NCBI GenBank assembly: GCA_020633465.1
Contig: JACKDN010000007.1
Span: 1-64,000, forward strand
Origin: Myxococcales bacterium
GTDB taxonomy: Bacteria > Myxococcota_A > Bradymonadia > UBA7976 > UBA1532
DNA: 64,000 nt
Direction: 5' to 3'
How positions within the stretch are numbered: position 1 is the stretch's first letter; each line of letters opens with the position of its first letter. Under the pieces are notes generated by a model, which had not been told where the DNA came from, searched no databases, and saw only the letters and a list, made by a program, of their open reading frames with translations. The translations under genes were made by a program, and so were the position numbers. This document shows positions 53,059 through 60,473 of the stretch, piece after piece.

Positions 53059-53618
53059 CACGCACCTCCTTCGTCGTCTTCGCCCAGCCGCAGATCGGCC
53101 AGCTGGGCGCGCATGCTCTTCAGCGCGCGGTGCAGGTGGCTCTTCAGCGTACCGGGCGCCTTGCCGAGCACCTCGGCCGCCTCGGTCAGCGTGAAGCCCT
53201 CGAGGTACACCAGCACGAACACCTCGCGCTGGCCCGCCGACAGGCCGTCGAGCGCCTCGCCGATGCGCCGCTGCAGGCCGACGTCGCGCCGCATCATCGT
53301 GGCGTGCGCGTCCTCGGTCTTCGCTTCGTCGGTGAAGAGACCCTGCCACCGACGCCGGATGGCGAACCAGCGCCGGCGGTTCTGAACGGTGCGGACCAGG
53401 ATTCGGTAGAACCAGGTGGACAGGCGGGCGTCGTCACGGAACGAGTCGAGGGCCCGGTAGGCGCGGACGAAGGCGTCCTGCGCCACGTCCTCGGCGGTGG
53501 CGCGGTCGCCGCCCAGCATGCGCCACGCCGTCGAGACCGCCTGCTCGCGGTGCTCGGCCACGAAGGCCCGGAAGCGCGCCTCGCGCTCCACGGCGGCGTC
53601 GGGGGCCAGAACGGTCAT
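53058..53618 (-). CDS. ECF-family RNA polymerase sigma factor
   Basis: A 186-residue group 4 sigma factor. Region 2 shows 'GDRATAEDVAQDAFVRAYRAL' and 'DDARLSTWFYRILVRTVQNRRR' for -10 recognition and core binding. Region 4 shows 'LSAGQREVFVLVYLEGFTLTEAAEVLGKAPGTLKSHLHRAL' pattern for -35 contact. It would direct a small envelope or metal-stress regulon and probably its own operon, sigma-anti-sigma-Spy. Start at 53618 fits the family. A short 50-base gap precedes it after the rhomboid gene. Confidence 0.95.
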   Translation of the reverse strand: MTVLAPDAAVEREARFRAFVAEHREQAVSTAWRMLGGDRATAEDVAQDAFVRAYRALDSFRDDARLSTWFYRILVRTVQNRRRWFAIRRRWQGLFTDEAKTEDAHATMMRRDVGLQRRIGEALDGLSAGQREVFVLVYLEGFTLTEAAEVLGKAPGTLKSHLHRALKSMRAQLADLRLGEDDEGGA

Positions 53619-53668
53619 GGTGGCTCCAGCGTTCACGCGCCCTGAGACACGCGCGCCCGGCGGGCGGT

Positions 53669-55579
53669 TTACGGCGACGTCGCCGCGCCCCGCCGAGCCT
53701 CGCGCACGATCGGGTGCAGGGGCAACCGCCGCGCGGCGGCGTCGTCGCGCCACATCAGCCAGCTGTCGGGCGCCTGATCGGCGGGGGCCCCGGGCAGGAC
53801 CGCCGCGACGTGCAGCGTGAAGCCGTCCTCCAGGGGCCGCGGCCCTCGGCTGGGGGTGTCGGGGTGATCGAAGCGCGCCCGCAGCAAGCCCACGGGCACG
53901 TCGTTCCGGCCGTCGCGCACGCGGGCGAAGACGGTCACCGGCCGCGCCCCGCCGGCCTCGAGCCACACCCGATCGCCCGCGGCGCGCAGCGTCGCCCCCG
54001 CCGGCGCGGTACCCGGGGCGTACGGCGCCGCGCCGGCCACCGCGCGCGCCTCGGCGAAGCGGGCGATCTGCGTCGCCATGAAGTCGTCCTCCCGCTGCGC
54101 GAAGGCGTCGAGCTCGGCCTCGAGCGCGGCGTCGAAGTCGCCCGCGCGGTAGAGGGCCGTGGCCACGGTGTCGCGATAGCTGGCCAGGGTCTCCTGCGCG
54201 TCCGGCCCCTCGGGCGTCTTCGCGATCGCCCGGGCGGCCGCGGCGCGGGCCGCCTCGATCAGCGCCGCGTCGGCGGCGGGATCCTCGAGGGCGGTCCACG
54301 CATAGAGGTTCAGCGTCTGCGCCGCGAGATCGGGATCCGCCAGCAGCGCACCGAAGGTGCGTCGCATATCGGGCCCGGGATCCTCGCGCGCGTGCAGCAC
54401 CGTCTGGACGCCGGCCACGCCGAAGACGGCGGCCAGCGCCCACGCCACCGCCCGCGTCGCGCCGCCCGCGTCGGCGCCGTGGCGGTAGGGGGCCCGCACC
54501 AGCAGCGCGGTCGCGACGCCGCCCGCCAGGAAGCCGCCCGCGTGCGCCAGCCAGTCGATGGTCCGCACCATCAGGGGCAGGGCCACCTGCAGCCCCAGGA
54601 TCACGGTCCACCAGCGCCGCGACTGGCGCAGGCCCGCCGGCAGGCCGGCGCTGCGGTGCAGCTGCAGCACGGCCAGGGCGCCCAGCAGGCCGAACACCGC
54701 GCCCGAGGCGCCGATCGACGGCATGCTGCGCCCCGCCAGCAGCGAAGCGAGCGAGCCGGCGATGCCCGCGACGGCGTACACCACCCAGAGACGGTGGGGG
54801 CCCATCAGCCGCTCGAGCAGCCCGCCCAGCGCGTGCAGGGCCAGCCCGTTGAACAGGATGTGCACCCAGCCGCCGTGGAGAAAGGTGGCGCTGATCAAGC
54901 GGAACCACTGGCCGTCGGCGACCAGGATCGGCACGTTCGCGCCGAGGCGCACGACGCTCAGCGGCGACTCGGACGGCCGCTGCAGCTGGACGAGGAAGAC
55001 GGCTCCGATGGTCAGCAGCAGGACGCGCGTGATCCGCGCCTGACCCTGCCGCATCACGTCGCGCGCGCGGGTGATGCCGCGGTCGAGCTCGGCGAGGCGG
55101 GCCAGACCGCCCGGCTGGACGGCGATGCGCTGGCGGATCAACTGGAACAGCTGCGTGGGCGTCGTGGCGTCGGGGAAGGCAGTGGCCGGCAGCAGGTGCA
55201 CGCGCGACGGCGTGGCCACCACCAGGCGGCCCCCCCGCGCGCCGCGCTGCAGCACCAGCGCCTCGATGTCGTCGAAGGCCACGGCCTGGTCGCGCAGGCC
55301 CCAGGTGTCGGGGGGAAAACGGCAGCCGTCGGGCCCCACCACCACCGTCGCGCGGCGCCGCCGCAGCAGCTTGCCCACGCCGAGGACCGCCATCGCGAAG
55401 GCCACGACGGCCAGACCCACCCCCAGGGGCAGCGCCTGATCGTAGGGGGGGCCCAGCGCGGTCGCCTGCATCAGCTCGTAGGCGCCCCACGTGGCCACCC
55501 CGCACCAGAGCAGGTTGGACAGCGCGCGGCCGCGCAGCCAGGCGGGCGCGAGGGGGAAGATCTGCGGTTCGTCGGTCAC
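53669..55579 (-). CDS. rhomboid-family intramembrane serine protease
   Basis: A 636-residue membrane protein. An N-terminal pair of helices with a PH-like segment ('RRATVVVGPDGCRF') precedes the rhomboid core. The catalytic Ser lies in 'IGASGAVFGLLGAL' at about 291, the oxyanion region in 'HGGWVHILFNGLALHALGGLLE', and the catalytic His in 'DWLAHAGGFLAGG' at about 345. After the seven-helix core, a 240-residue soluble C-terminal domain of helical repeats and a beta part follows. It would cleave membrane-spanning substrates. Start GTG 55579 was chosen because the frame upstream runs into the preceding lipoprotein gene only because of a one-base shift there. Confidence 0.88.
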   Translation of the reverse strand: MTDEPQIFPLAPAWLRGRALSNLLWCGVATWGAYELMQATALGPPYDQALPLGVGLAVVAFAMAVLGVGKLLRRRRATVVVGPDGCRFPPDTWGLRDQAVAFDDIEALVLQRGARGGRLVVATPSRVHLLPATAFPDATTPTQLFQLIRQRIAVQPGGLARLAELDRGITRARDVMRQGQARITRVLLLTIGAVFLVQLQRPSESPLSVVRLGANVPILVADGQWFRLISATFLHGGWVHILFNGLALHALGGLLERLMGPHRLWVVYAVAGIAGSLASLLAGRSMPSIGASGAVFGLLGALAVLQLHRSAGLPAGLRQSRRWWTVILGLQVALPLMVRTIDWLAHAGGFLAGGVATALLVRAPYRHGADAGGATRAVAWALAAVFGVAGVQTVLHAREDPGPDMRRTFGALLADPDLAAQTLNLYAWTALEDPAADAALIEAARAAAARAIAKTPEGPDAQETLASYRDTVATALYRAGDFDAALEAELDAFAQREDDFMATQIARFAEARAVAGAAPYAPGTAPAGATLRAAGDRVWLEAGGARPVTVFARVRDGRNDVPVGLLRARFDHPDTPSRGPRPLEDGFTLHVAAVLPGAPADQAPDSWLMWRDDAAARRLPLHPIVREARRGAATSP

Positions 55580-55691
55580 GGAGCCTGCCGGAGGAGCGCT
55601 GCCTTGGGGGACGGGCCGCGATCGCGGCCCCGTCCCGGGAAGGAGATGCCGCGCCCCGCGAGGGGTTCCGGGGCGCGCGGCTCCGCCGGCG

Positions 55692-56470
55692 TCAGCGGCC
55701 CGGCTGCGCGGGCGCCGCGCCTCCCAGCTTGCCGCCCAGCGCGGGCGCGGCGCCCGGCGCCGCGCCGCCCAGCTTACCGCCCGGCGCGGGCGCGGCGCCG
55801 CCCGGCGCGGTGCCCCCAGCTTGCCGCCCGGCGCCATGCCCGGCTGCGCCATCCCCGGCGCGGCCCCGGGCGCCATGCCCGGCTTCGCCATCCCCGGCGC
55901 GGCGCCGGGCGCCATGCCCGGCTGCGCCATCCCCGGCGCGGCCCCGGGCGCCATGCCCGGCTTCGCCATCCCCGGCGCGGCCCCGGGCGCCATGCCCGGC
56001 TTCGCCATCCCCGGGTTCGCCATGCCCGGCGCGGCCCCGGGCGCCATGCCCGGCTTCGCCATCCCCGGCGCGGCCCCGGGCGCCATGCCCGGCTTCGCCA
56101 TCCCCGGCGCGGCGCCCGGCGCCGTGGTGCCCATGCGCTTCCCGGGCGCGGTGGTCCCCAGCTTGCTGCCCGTGGCGGGCTTCTTGGCCATGCTGGGGTC
56201 GAACTTGGCCACGTAGTCGTTCATGCGGCTGTTCAGCCGGGCCAGCGCCGTCTTCTTGTCGTCGCTGCTGGCCATGATCTTGTCTTTCTCGGCCTTGAAC
56301 TCCGCCAGCTTGGCCATGATGTCGGCCTTGCGCATCGGCTGCTTGGTCGCCAGCGCCTCGATCGTGTCGACGTTGCGCTTGAACTGGTTCTCCTGGCCCT
56401 CGACCGAGCCACAGGCCAGAAGCAGGCTCAGCGCCCCGCAGGCCGCCAACCGGGTGATCCACCGCCCCAT
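55692..56470 (-). pseudogene. repeat-rich lipoprotein, frameshifted near its end
   Basis: Starts ATG 56470 with a lipoprotein signal ('LSLLLACGS'). Residues 25-90 are helical and charged. From about 115 the protein is a Pro/Gly/Met/Ala repeat, 'PGMAPGAAPGMAK', about seven copies. At 55813-55817 a five-C run (TGCCCCCAGC) replaces the expected TGCCGCCCAGC, one base shorter. With that base restored the frame continues as 'GGKLGGTAPGGAAPAPGGKLGG' and stops at 55692, giving 259 residues. Without it the frame runs on to the rhomboid protein with Arg-rich text. I favour a one-base deletion, either real or in the assembly. Function unknown; a flexible surface lipoprotein is likely. Confidence 0.7.
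55831..56115 (-). repeat. 39-base tandem coding repeats (PGMAPGAAPGMAK)
   Basis: About seven copies of a 39-base unit coding for 13 residues, with very few silent changes. Lys, Gln and Asn alternate at the variable position ('MAKP', 'MAQP', 'MANP'). One half-unit insertion ('GMANPGMAKPGMA') breaks the regular period. High identity implies recent expansion; copy number may vary between strains. Confidence 0.85.
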
Positions 56471-56481
56471 CTCGTCCCTCC

Positions 56482-56877
56482 TCAGTTGCGGTCCACGTGC
56501 CCGTGGACCTGCTTCTCCAGGTCGTCGGCGTACTTCGCCACGTAGAAGACCGACCGCATCACCTCTTCGGGATCGGCCGTCTGCATCAGCTGGGTCTCGA
56601 CCAGGATGACGTGCGGATCCCGCAGCGCCAGCGCCCCGTAGGGCAGATCGGCGTTGAGCCGCAGCAGGTAGTAGGGGTCACCGATGTACGAGGCCTCGCA
56701 GACCACGCTCCAGATGTAGGCCAGGTAGCGCCCGTCGGGGTCGTGCCCCTGCGTGATCTGCACCACCTGCGAGCGTCCGTGCTCGGTGGGCACCTCCACC
56801 CGATAGCCACCCTGCGCGTGGGTCCACGCCCAGCCCTGGTAGCTGCACACTTGCTGCAGGAACGAACCGAAGTCCAT
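56482..56877 (-). CDS. small protein, possible YbjN/secretion-chaperone fold
   Basis: A 131-residue soluble protein. Segments 'PYYLLRLNADLPYGALALRDPHVILVETQLM' pattern and 'DPEEVMRSVFYVAKYADDLEKQV' resemble the type III secretion chaperone/YbjN-like superfamily, in which a beta sheet is followed by a C-terminal helix ending 'ADxLE'. The start at 56877 has a GAGGAGG Shine-Dalgarno. Function not known. It precedes the repeat lipoprotein on the same strand with an 11-base gap, so the two may work together. Confidence 0.6.
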   Translation of the reverse strand: MDFGSFLQQVCSYQGWAWTHAQGGYRVEVPTEHGRSQVVQITQGHDPDGRYLAYIWSVVCEASYIGDPYYLLRLNADLPYGALALRDPHVILVETQLMQTADPEEVMRSVFYVAKYADDLEKQVHGHVDRN

Positions 56878-56965
56878 CGCGCCTCCTCGGAATCCTGGGC
56901 GGCCCAGCGCCGCGCCCGGCGAGACTACACGCCCGGCCCAGGAGGGGAAAGTGCGACCTCGCGCC

Positions 56966-57652
56966 TCACTCGGGGCGCAGGTGGGGCGGCTCGAACCGCA
57001 GCGCGCGGGCGAACCAGGTCGGCTGCACGCGCCGGGCGACGCGCGCCCAGCTGCGCGCGCGGTGGGCGTCGCCCAGGGCGTGGTAGGCGCAGGCCGCCTC
57101 GAAGGCCAGCGCCGGGTCGTCGGACGGCCCCTGCTCGAGGCGGAGCACGGCCAGCGCGTCGCCGGGCCGCTCCTGCCGGCGCAGCCAGCGGGCCCGCATC
57201 GCGCGCGCCGCCACGCCCTCGGGGCTCTCGGCCTCGACCTCGGCCAACGCCGCGTCGGCCGCGACGAAGTCCCCCAGCTCGATCAGCGTGCCCACGTAGG
57301 CCGCGCCGTACTCGCCGCGCGGCCAGTCGTCGTCGTGGGCGAGGCCCGCCTCGAAGGCCCGCCGCGCGCCCAGGTCATCGCCCTGACAGGCGCGCGCCGC
57401 CCCCAGCAGCACCTGCGCCCAGGCGCGCTCGCTGGCCTCGGCGTCGCTGGCCTCGAGCTCGGTCAGCCGATCGACGGCGTGGGCCAACAGCGCGTCCGTG
57501 CCGTGGGCGACCTCGAGCTCGGCCAGCAGCAGGACCAGCGCCGCCGGCAGGGGCGGCGCCAGGGCGGTGAGGGCGCGGTGTGCGCGCCCCAGATCGCCGG
57601 CGGCCAGGGCGGCCTCGGCTTCGTCGAGGAGTGGATGCATGCGGCCCATCAT
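56966..57652 (-). CDS. tetratricopeptide-like repeat protein
   Basis: A 228-residue soluble protein made of helical pairs with TPR-like spacing: 'AEAALAAGDLGRAHRALTAL', 'LLGAARACQGDDLGARRAFEAGL', 'GTLIELGDFVAADAALAEVE' and 'AACAYHALGDAHRARSWARVA'. TPR proteins mediate protein-protein contacts; no catalytic site is seen. The start is uncertain among ATG 57652, 57649 and 57640; none has a strong ribosome-binding site. It stands alone, 88 bases from the next gene. Confidence 0.72.
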   Translation of the reverse strand: MMGRMHPLLDEAEAALAAGDLGRAHRALTALAPPLPAALVLLLAELEVAHGTDALLAHAVDRLTELEASDAEASERAWAQVLLGAARACQGDDLGARRAFEAGLAHDDDWPRGEYGAAYVGTLIELGDFVAADAALAEVEAESPEGVAARAMRARWLRRQERPGDALAVLRLEQGPSDDPALAFEAACAYHALGDAHRARSWARVARRVQPTWFARALRFEPPHLRPE

Positions 57653-57856
57653 AGGGCACGGCGGGCGGAATGGACCGCCCTGCGCCGCGTCGTGGTGCGA
57701 TGCCCCGGCCGCCGCCGTCGGCGATCGCCACGGGCGCGGGCCCCGATCGTCGGAGATTCCCACACCGCGGCGCCCGCGTTCACCGGCCCGCCGGGCGCGG
57801 CGCGCGGCACGCCGAATGCACCGGGGCATCGGCGAAGCCGTCCTGAGAGGATCCCG

Positions 57857-58279
57857 ATGAACACACTCATTCTGGCCCGCATCGCCGCCCGCCGCGCCGA
57901 CCTCGACACCCTGCACACCCACCTCCGCCGCGGCCTCCCCGACGCCCCCGATCATCGCCGCCGTCAACGCGCCGCCGAGCTGCTCGCCGAGGCAGGCCAC
58001 GTCGCCCTCGCCCTGCCCCTGTTCGCCGACGCCCACGCCGCGCTGCTGCGCGAGGACGACCGCGGCGCGGCCTGCGGCGTCGCGCGCACGGTGGTCGACC
58101 TGGTGCCCGCCGACGTCCACTGGCGCTTGCGCCTGGCGCGCGACTACCTCGCACTCGATCTGCACAGCCTGGCCGAGGAGTGCCTGGCCGAGGGCGCGTG
58201 GCTGGCCCGCGACGACCAGACCCGCGACCTCTTCGAACGCCTGCGCGCGCGATCGGCCCCCCTGGCCGCGGCCGCCTGA
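57857..58279 (+). CDS. small helical TPR-like protein
   Basis: A 140-residue soluble protein of unknown family. It is helical and Ala/Leu/Arg-rich with TPR-like pieces ('RAAELLAEAGHVALALPLFADAHAALL', 'LARDYLALDLHSLAEECLAEG'). GAGAGG lies seven bases before the ATG. It is 47 bases upstream of the radical SAM gene on the same strand, so it may be the first gene of the FtsH-like operon, although the tight overlaps begin only with the radical SAM gene. Confidence 0.7.
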   Translation: MNTLILARIAARRADLDTLHTHLRRGLPDAPDHRRRQRAAELLAEAGHVALALPLFADAHAALLREDDRGAACGVARTVVDLVPADVHWRLRLARDYLALDLHSLAEECLAEGAWLARDDQTRDLFERLRARSAPLAAAA

Positions 58280-58326
58280 TCGGCCGGCGGTTGCCAGCCG
58301 CCCCGCGCGCACCGCACACTTCGTCC

Positions 58327-58905
58327 ATGCCCCCGCCCCCCGCCCTGCTGCGGATCGCCCTCGAGGTGCCCGACACCGAAGCCGAAGGCCCCGGCCGCCG
58401 CTACGCGGTGTGGGTTCAGGGCTGCCCGCTGCGCTGCCCCGGCTGCTGCAACCCGGATCTGTTGCCCTTCCGTGGCGGGCGCGCGGTCGCGCCCGCCGAG
58501 CTCGCGGCGCGCGTCGTCGCCACGCCCGGCATCGAGGGCCTCACCCTGCTGGGCGGCGAGCCCTTCGCCCAGGCCGCGCCCCTCGCCGAGGTGGCCGAGC
58601 AGGTCCGGGCCGCCGGCCTGAGCGTGATGGTGTTCTCGGGCTTCACCCTCGAGGCTCTGCGCGCCCGCGCGGACGCCGCGCGCCTGTTGGCCGCGACCGA
58701 TCTGCTGGTCGACGGCCCCTACGACGCGCGCCGACCGGACACCCGGCGCCGCTGGGTGGGGTCGACGAACCAGCGCACCCTCGCCCTCACCGATCGCTAC
58801 GACCCGCAGTCCCCGCGCTTCTTCGCGCCGCGCGAGGTGGAGCTGCGCCTGGTGAACGGCCGCCTGATCGTCAACGGGTGGCCGGCGCCGCTGGGCCTGC
58901 CTTGA
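58327..58905 (+). CDS. NrdG-like radical SAM 4Fe-4S protein
   Basis: A 192-residue minimal radical SAM protein. The cluster motif is 'WVQGCPLRCPGCCN' with Cys33, Cys37 and Cys40 in a CX3CX2C pattern, followed by the SAM-binding 'LLGGEPFAQ' and 'VMVFSGFTLEAL'. Its size and pattern match the activating-enzyme class (NrdG, anaerobic ribonucleotide reductase activase), but no NrdD partner is present. Such '4Fe-4S single cluster' proteins recur beside AAA ATPase accessory clusters. It likely carries out radical chemistry on a partner in this operon. Its TGA overlaps the next gene's TTG start (TTGA). Confidence 0.88.
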   Translation: MPPPPALLRIALEVPDTEAEGPGRRYAVWVQGCPLRCPGCCNPDLLPFRGGRAVAPAELAARVVATPGIEGLTLLGGEPFAQAAPLAEVAEQVRAAGLSVMVFSGFTLEALRARADAARLLAATDLLVDGPYDARRPDTRRRWVGSTNQRTLALTDRYDPQSPRFFAPREVELRLVNGRLIVNGWPAPLGLP

Positions 58906-59910
58906 GGCTCTCGCCCGCCGAGCACGCGCTGCTGACGACGGCGCGGGTGGCCCTGGACGCCGAGGGCGATCCGGCGGTGGCGCAGACCGTCCTGCGCCGG
59001 CGCGCCGCCGCGCCGGCTCGGCTGAGCCCGAGCGCGGCGCGGCTGCTCGAGGCCACCGTCGCCCAGGGCCCTCGTGCGGGCGCTGGTGCGCGGCGGCGGG
59101 TGGCGTCGAGCGCCGACCCTGGGCGGCGCGGCGCCCCGCGTGGGGCGCCTGTGGCACACCGCCCCGCCGCCGACCCTGCGCCTGGACGGGGCGGCCTTCG
59201 CGCTGCTGCGCTGGTTGACGGCGACGGATCCCGCCTCGACGGACGCGAGCGCGCCGCCACCGCCCGCCGATCTGGGCGGCGACCTTCTGTGGGCGCTGGT
59301 GGCCGACCGCCTGCGCGCCGCCGACCTGCCGGCGCGCGGCTTCGACGGCGGGGCGCTGGTGTGGCTGCTGTGCCCGGACGCGCTGGTCGACGCGGTCCCC
59401 CGGAAGCTGGACTTCGGGCCCCTGATGGCGGGCGACGGGGCCACGGTGCTCGCGGGGTTGCAGGCGCGGCTGGCGCGGCGCTGGGCCGACATGGAGCGCG
59501 CGAAGGCGACGATCTCGCGACCCGCGGCGCTGGCCGGGCTGGGCGCGCGACAGGCCGCCGCGCTCGAGGCGCTGCTCGACGCCGCCGAGGGCGCCGCGCG
59601 GCCCGATCTGGTGAGCTTCGTGGTCGAGGCCGCGGATCGGGCCCTCGGCCCGGCGCCCGCCGCCGACGCGCTCGATGCCGCGGCGCCGCTGGGCGAGCGG
59701 GCCGAGGCCCGCTTCGCCGGCGGCGCGTTCCTGCGGGCGGCGCGCCGCGTCGACGCCTGGCGCGCGCGGCTGGGCGCGGTGCGCTTCTTCGAGGACGAAT
59801 ACGACGCGGCGCAGGCGACGTTGGCGCACTGGGCGCCGCACGCGGCCGCCCTGCCCAGGGCCGCCGCCCTGGCCCGCCCCCTGGACGCCCTGCGCGGAGA
59901 TCAGCGATGA
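58902..59910 (+). pseudogene. FtsH-cluster accessory protein, frameshifted
   Basis: The gene seems to start at TTG 58902, overlapping the radical SAM stop, and reads 'LSPAEHALLTTARVALDAEGD' to 'LLEATVAQ'. At about 59063-59066 (GGG run) the frame must drop one base to continue as 'ALVRALVRGGGWRR' and then to the stop at 59910, giving 335 residues. The downstream part alone is open from GTG 59074 (278 residues), so a shorter protein is possible. The text is Ala/Leu-rich and helical with no motif I can name. Position between the radical SAM gene and the fvmX1-like gene fits a system-specific subunit. A homopolymer error is plausible. Confidence 0.6.
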
Positions 59911-60473
59911 GCCGAGCCTACACCCTGCAGCTGAAACAGAGCCTGCGCCGCACGGTGGTCGTCGACGACGGGGTGCGCTCGTCGATCGAGCTGCTCGACG
60001 TCCTGCCGCGCCCCGCGATGGCCGAGCTGTTGCGCGCGCGGCTGCGGGCGGCGGGCTTCGAGGACGCCGAGGACGGCACGCTGGTGCGCGTCGAGGCGGA
60101 CGGCGTGCGGGTGGCCGTCGATCCGGACGCGCGCACGGTGACGGCGCGGGCGCAGGACGAGGCCGAGCTCGAGCTCGAGGCCGAGGCCACCGTGCGCACC
60201 TACGAAGAGACGAAGGATCGCGACGCGGCGCGCGGGCGGGCGCGGCTGGACGCGCAGCTCGAGGCCGAGGCCCGCGAGGCCGAGGGCGCGCTGAAGGCCG
60301 AGGTGGCCGCGCGGCTCGAGGCGCGGCTGGGCGACCTGCGGGGCGAGCTCGACCGGCTGGGCAACGAGGTCGTCGCCGACGCGCTCGAGCGGCGCGCCGC
60401 CCAGCTCGGCCGGGTCACGGCGGTCAGCCGCGACGGCGCGACCGGTGAGATCACGATCAAGGTCGAGCTGTGA
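59907..60473 (+). CDS. FtsH ternary system X1-like accessory protein
   Basis: A 188-residue soluble protein. The N-terminal 80 residues form a compact alpha/beta domain ('AYTLQLKQSLRRTVVVDD', 'ELLDVLPRPAMAELLRARLRAAGF', 'VRVAVDPDARTVTARA'). A long highly charged coiled coil of Glu/Ala/Arg follows (about 85-160). The end is a short beta hairpin ('TAVSRDGATGEITIKVEL') like DUF2997. From memory, this pattern fits the domain called FtsH ternary system X1; I could not verify it. It overlaps both neighbours (ATGA and GTGA), so stoichiometric synthesis with the FtsH-like protease is likely. Confidence 0.6.
   Translation: MSRAYTLQLKQSLRRTVVVDDGVRSSIELLDVLPRPAMAELLRARLRAAGFEDAEDGTLVRVEADGVRVAVDPDARTVTARAQDEAELELEAEATVRTYEETKDRDAARGRARLDAQLEAEAREAEGALKAEVAARLEARLGDLRGELDRLGNEVVADALERRAAQLGRVTAVSRDGATGEITIKVEL

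Noticed and set aside
53669..56470. A single 933-residue lipoprotein-rhomboid fusion
   Set aside because: The middle is Arg-rich text that becomes regular repeat text if one base is restored, and both halves have their own start and signal. I annotate two genes and report the fusion only as an alternative.
58327..58905. nrdG, anaerobic ribonucleotide reductase activase
   Set aside because: No nrdD gene is adjacent and the neighbours are protease-cluster genes, so the activase symbol would be misleading.
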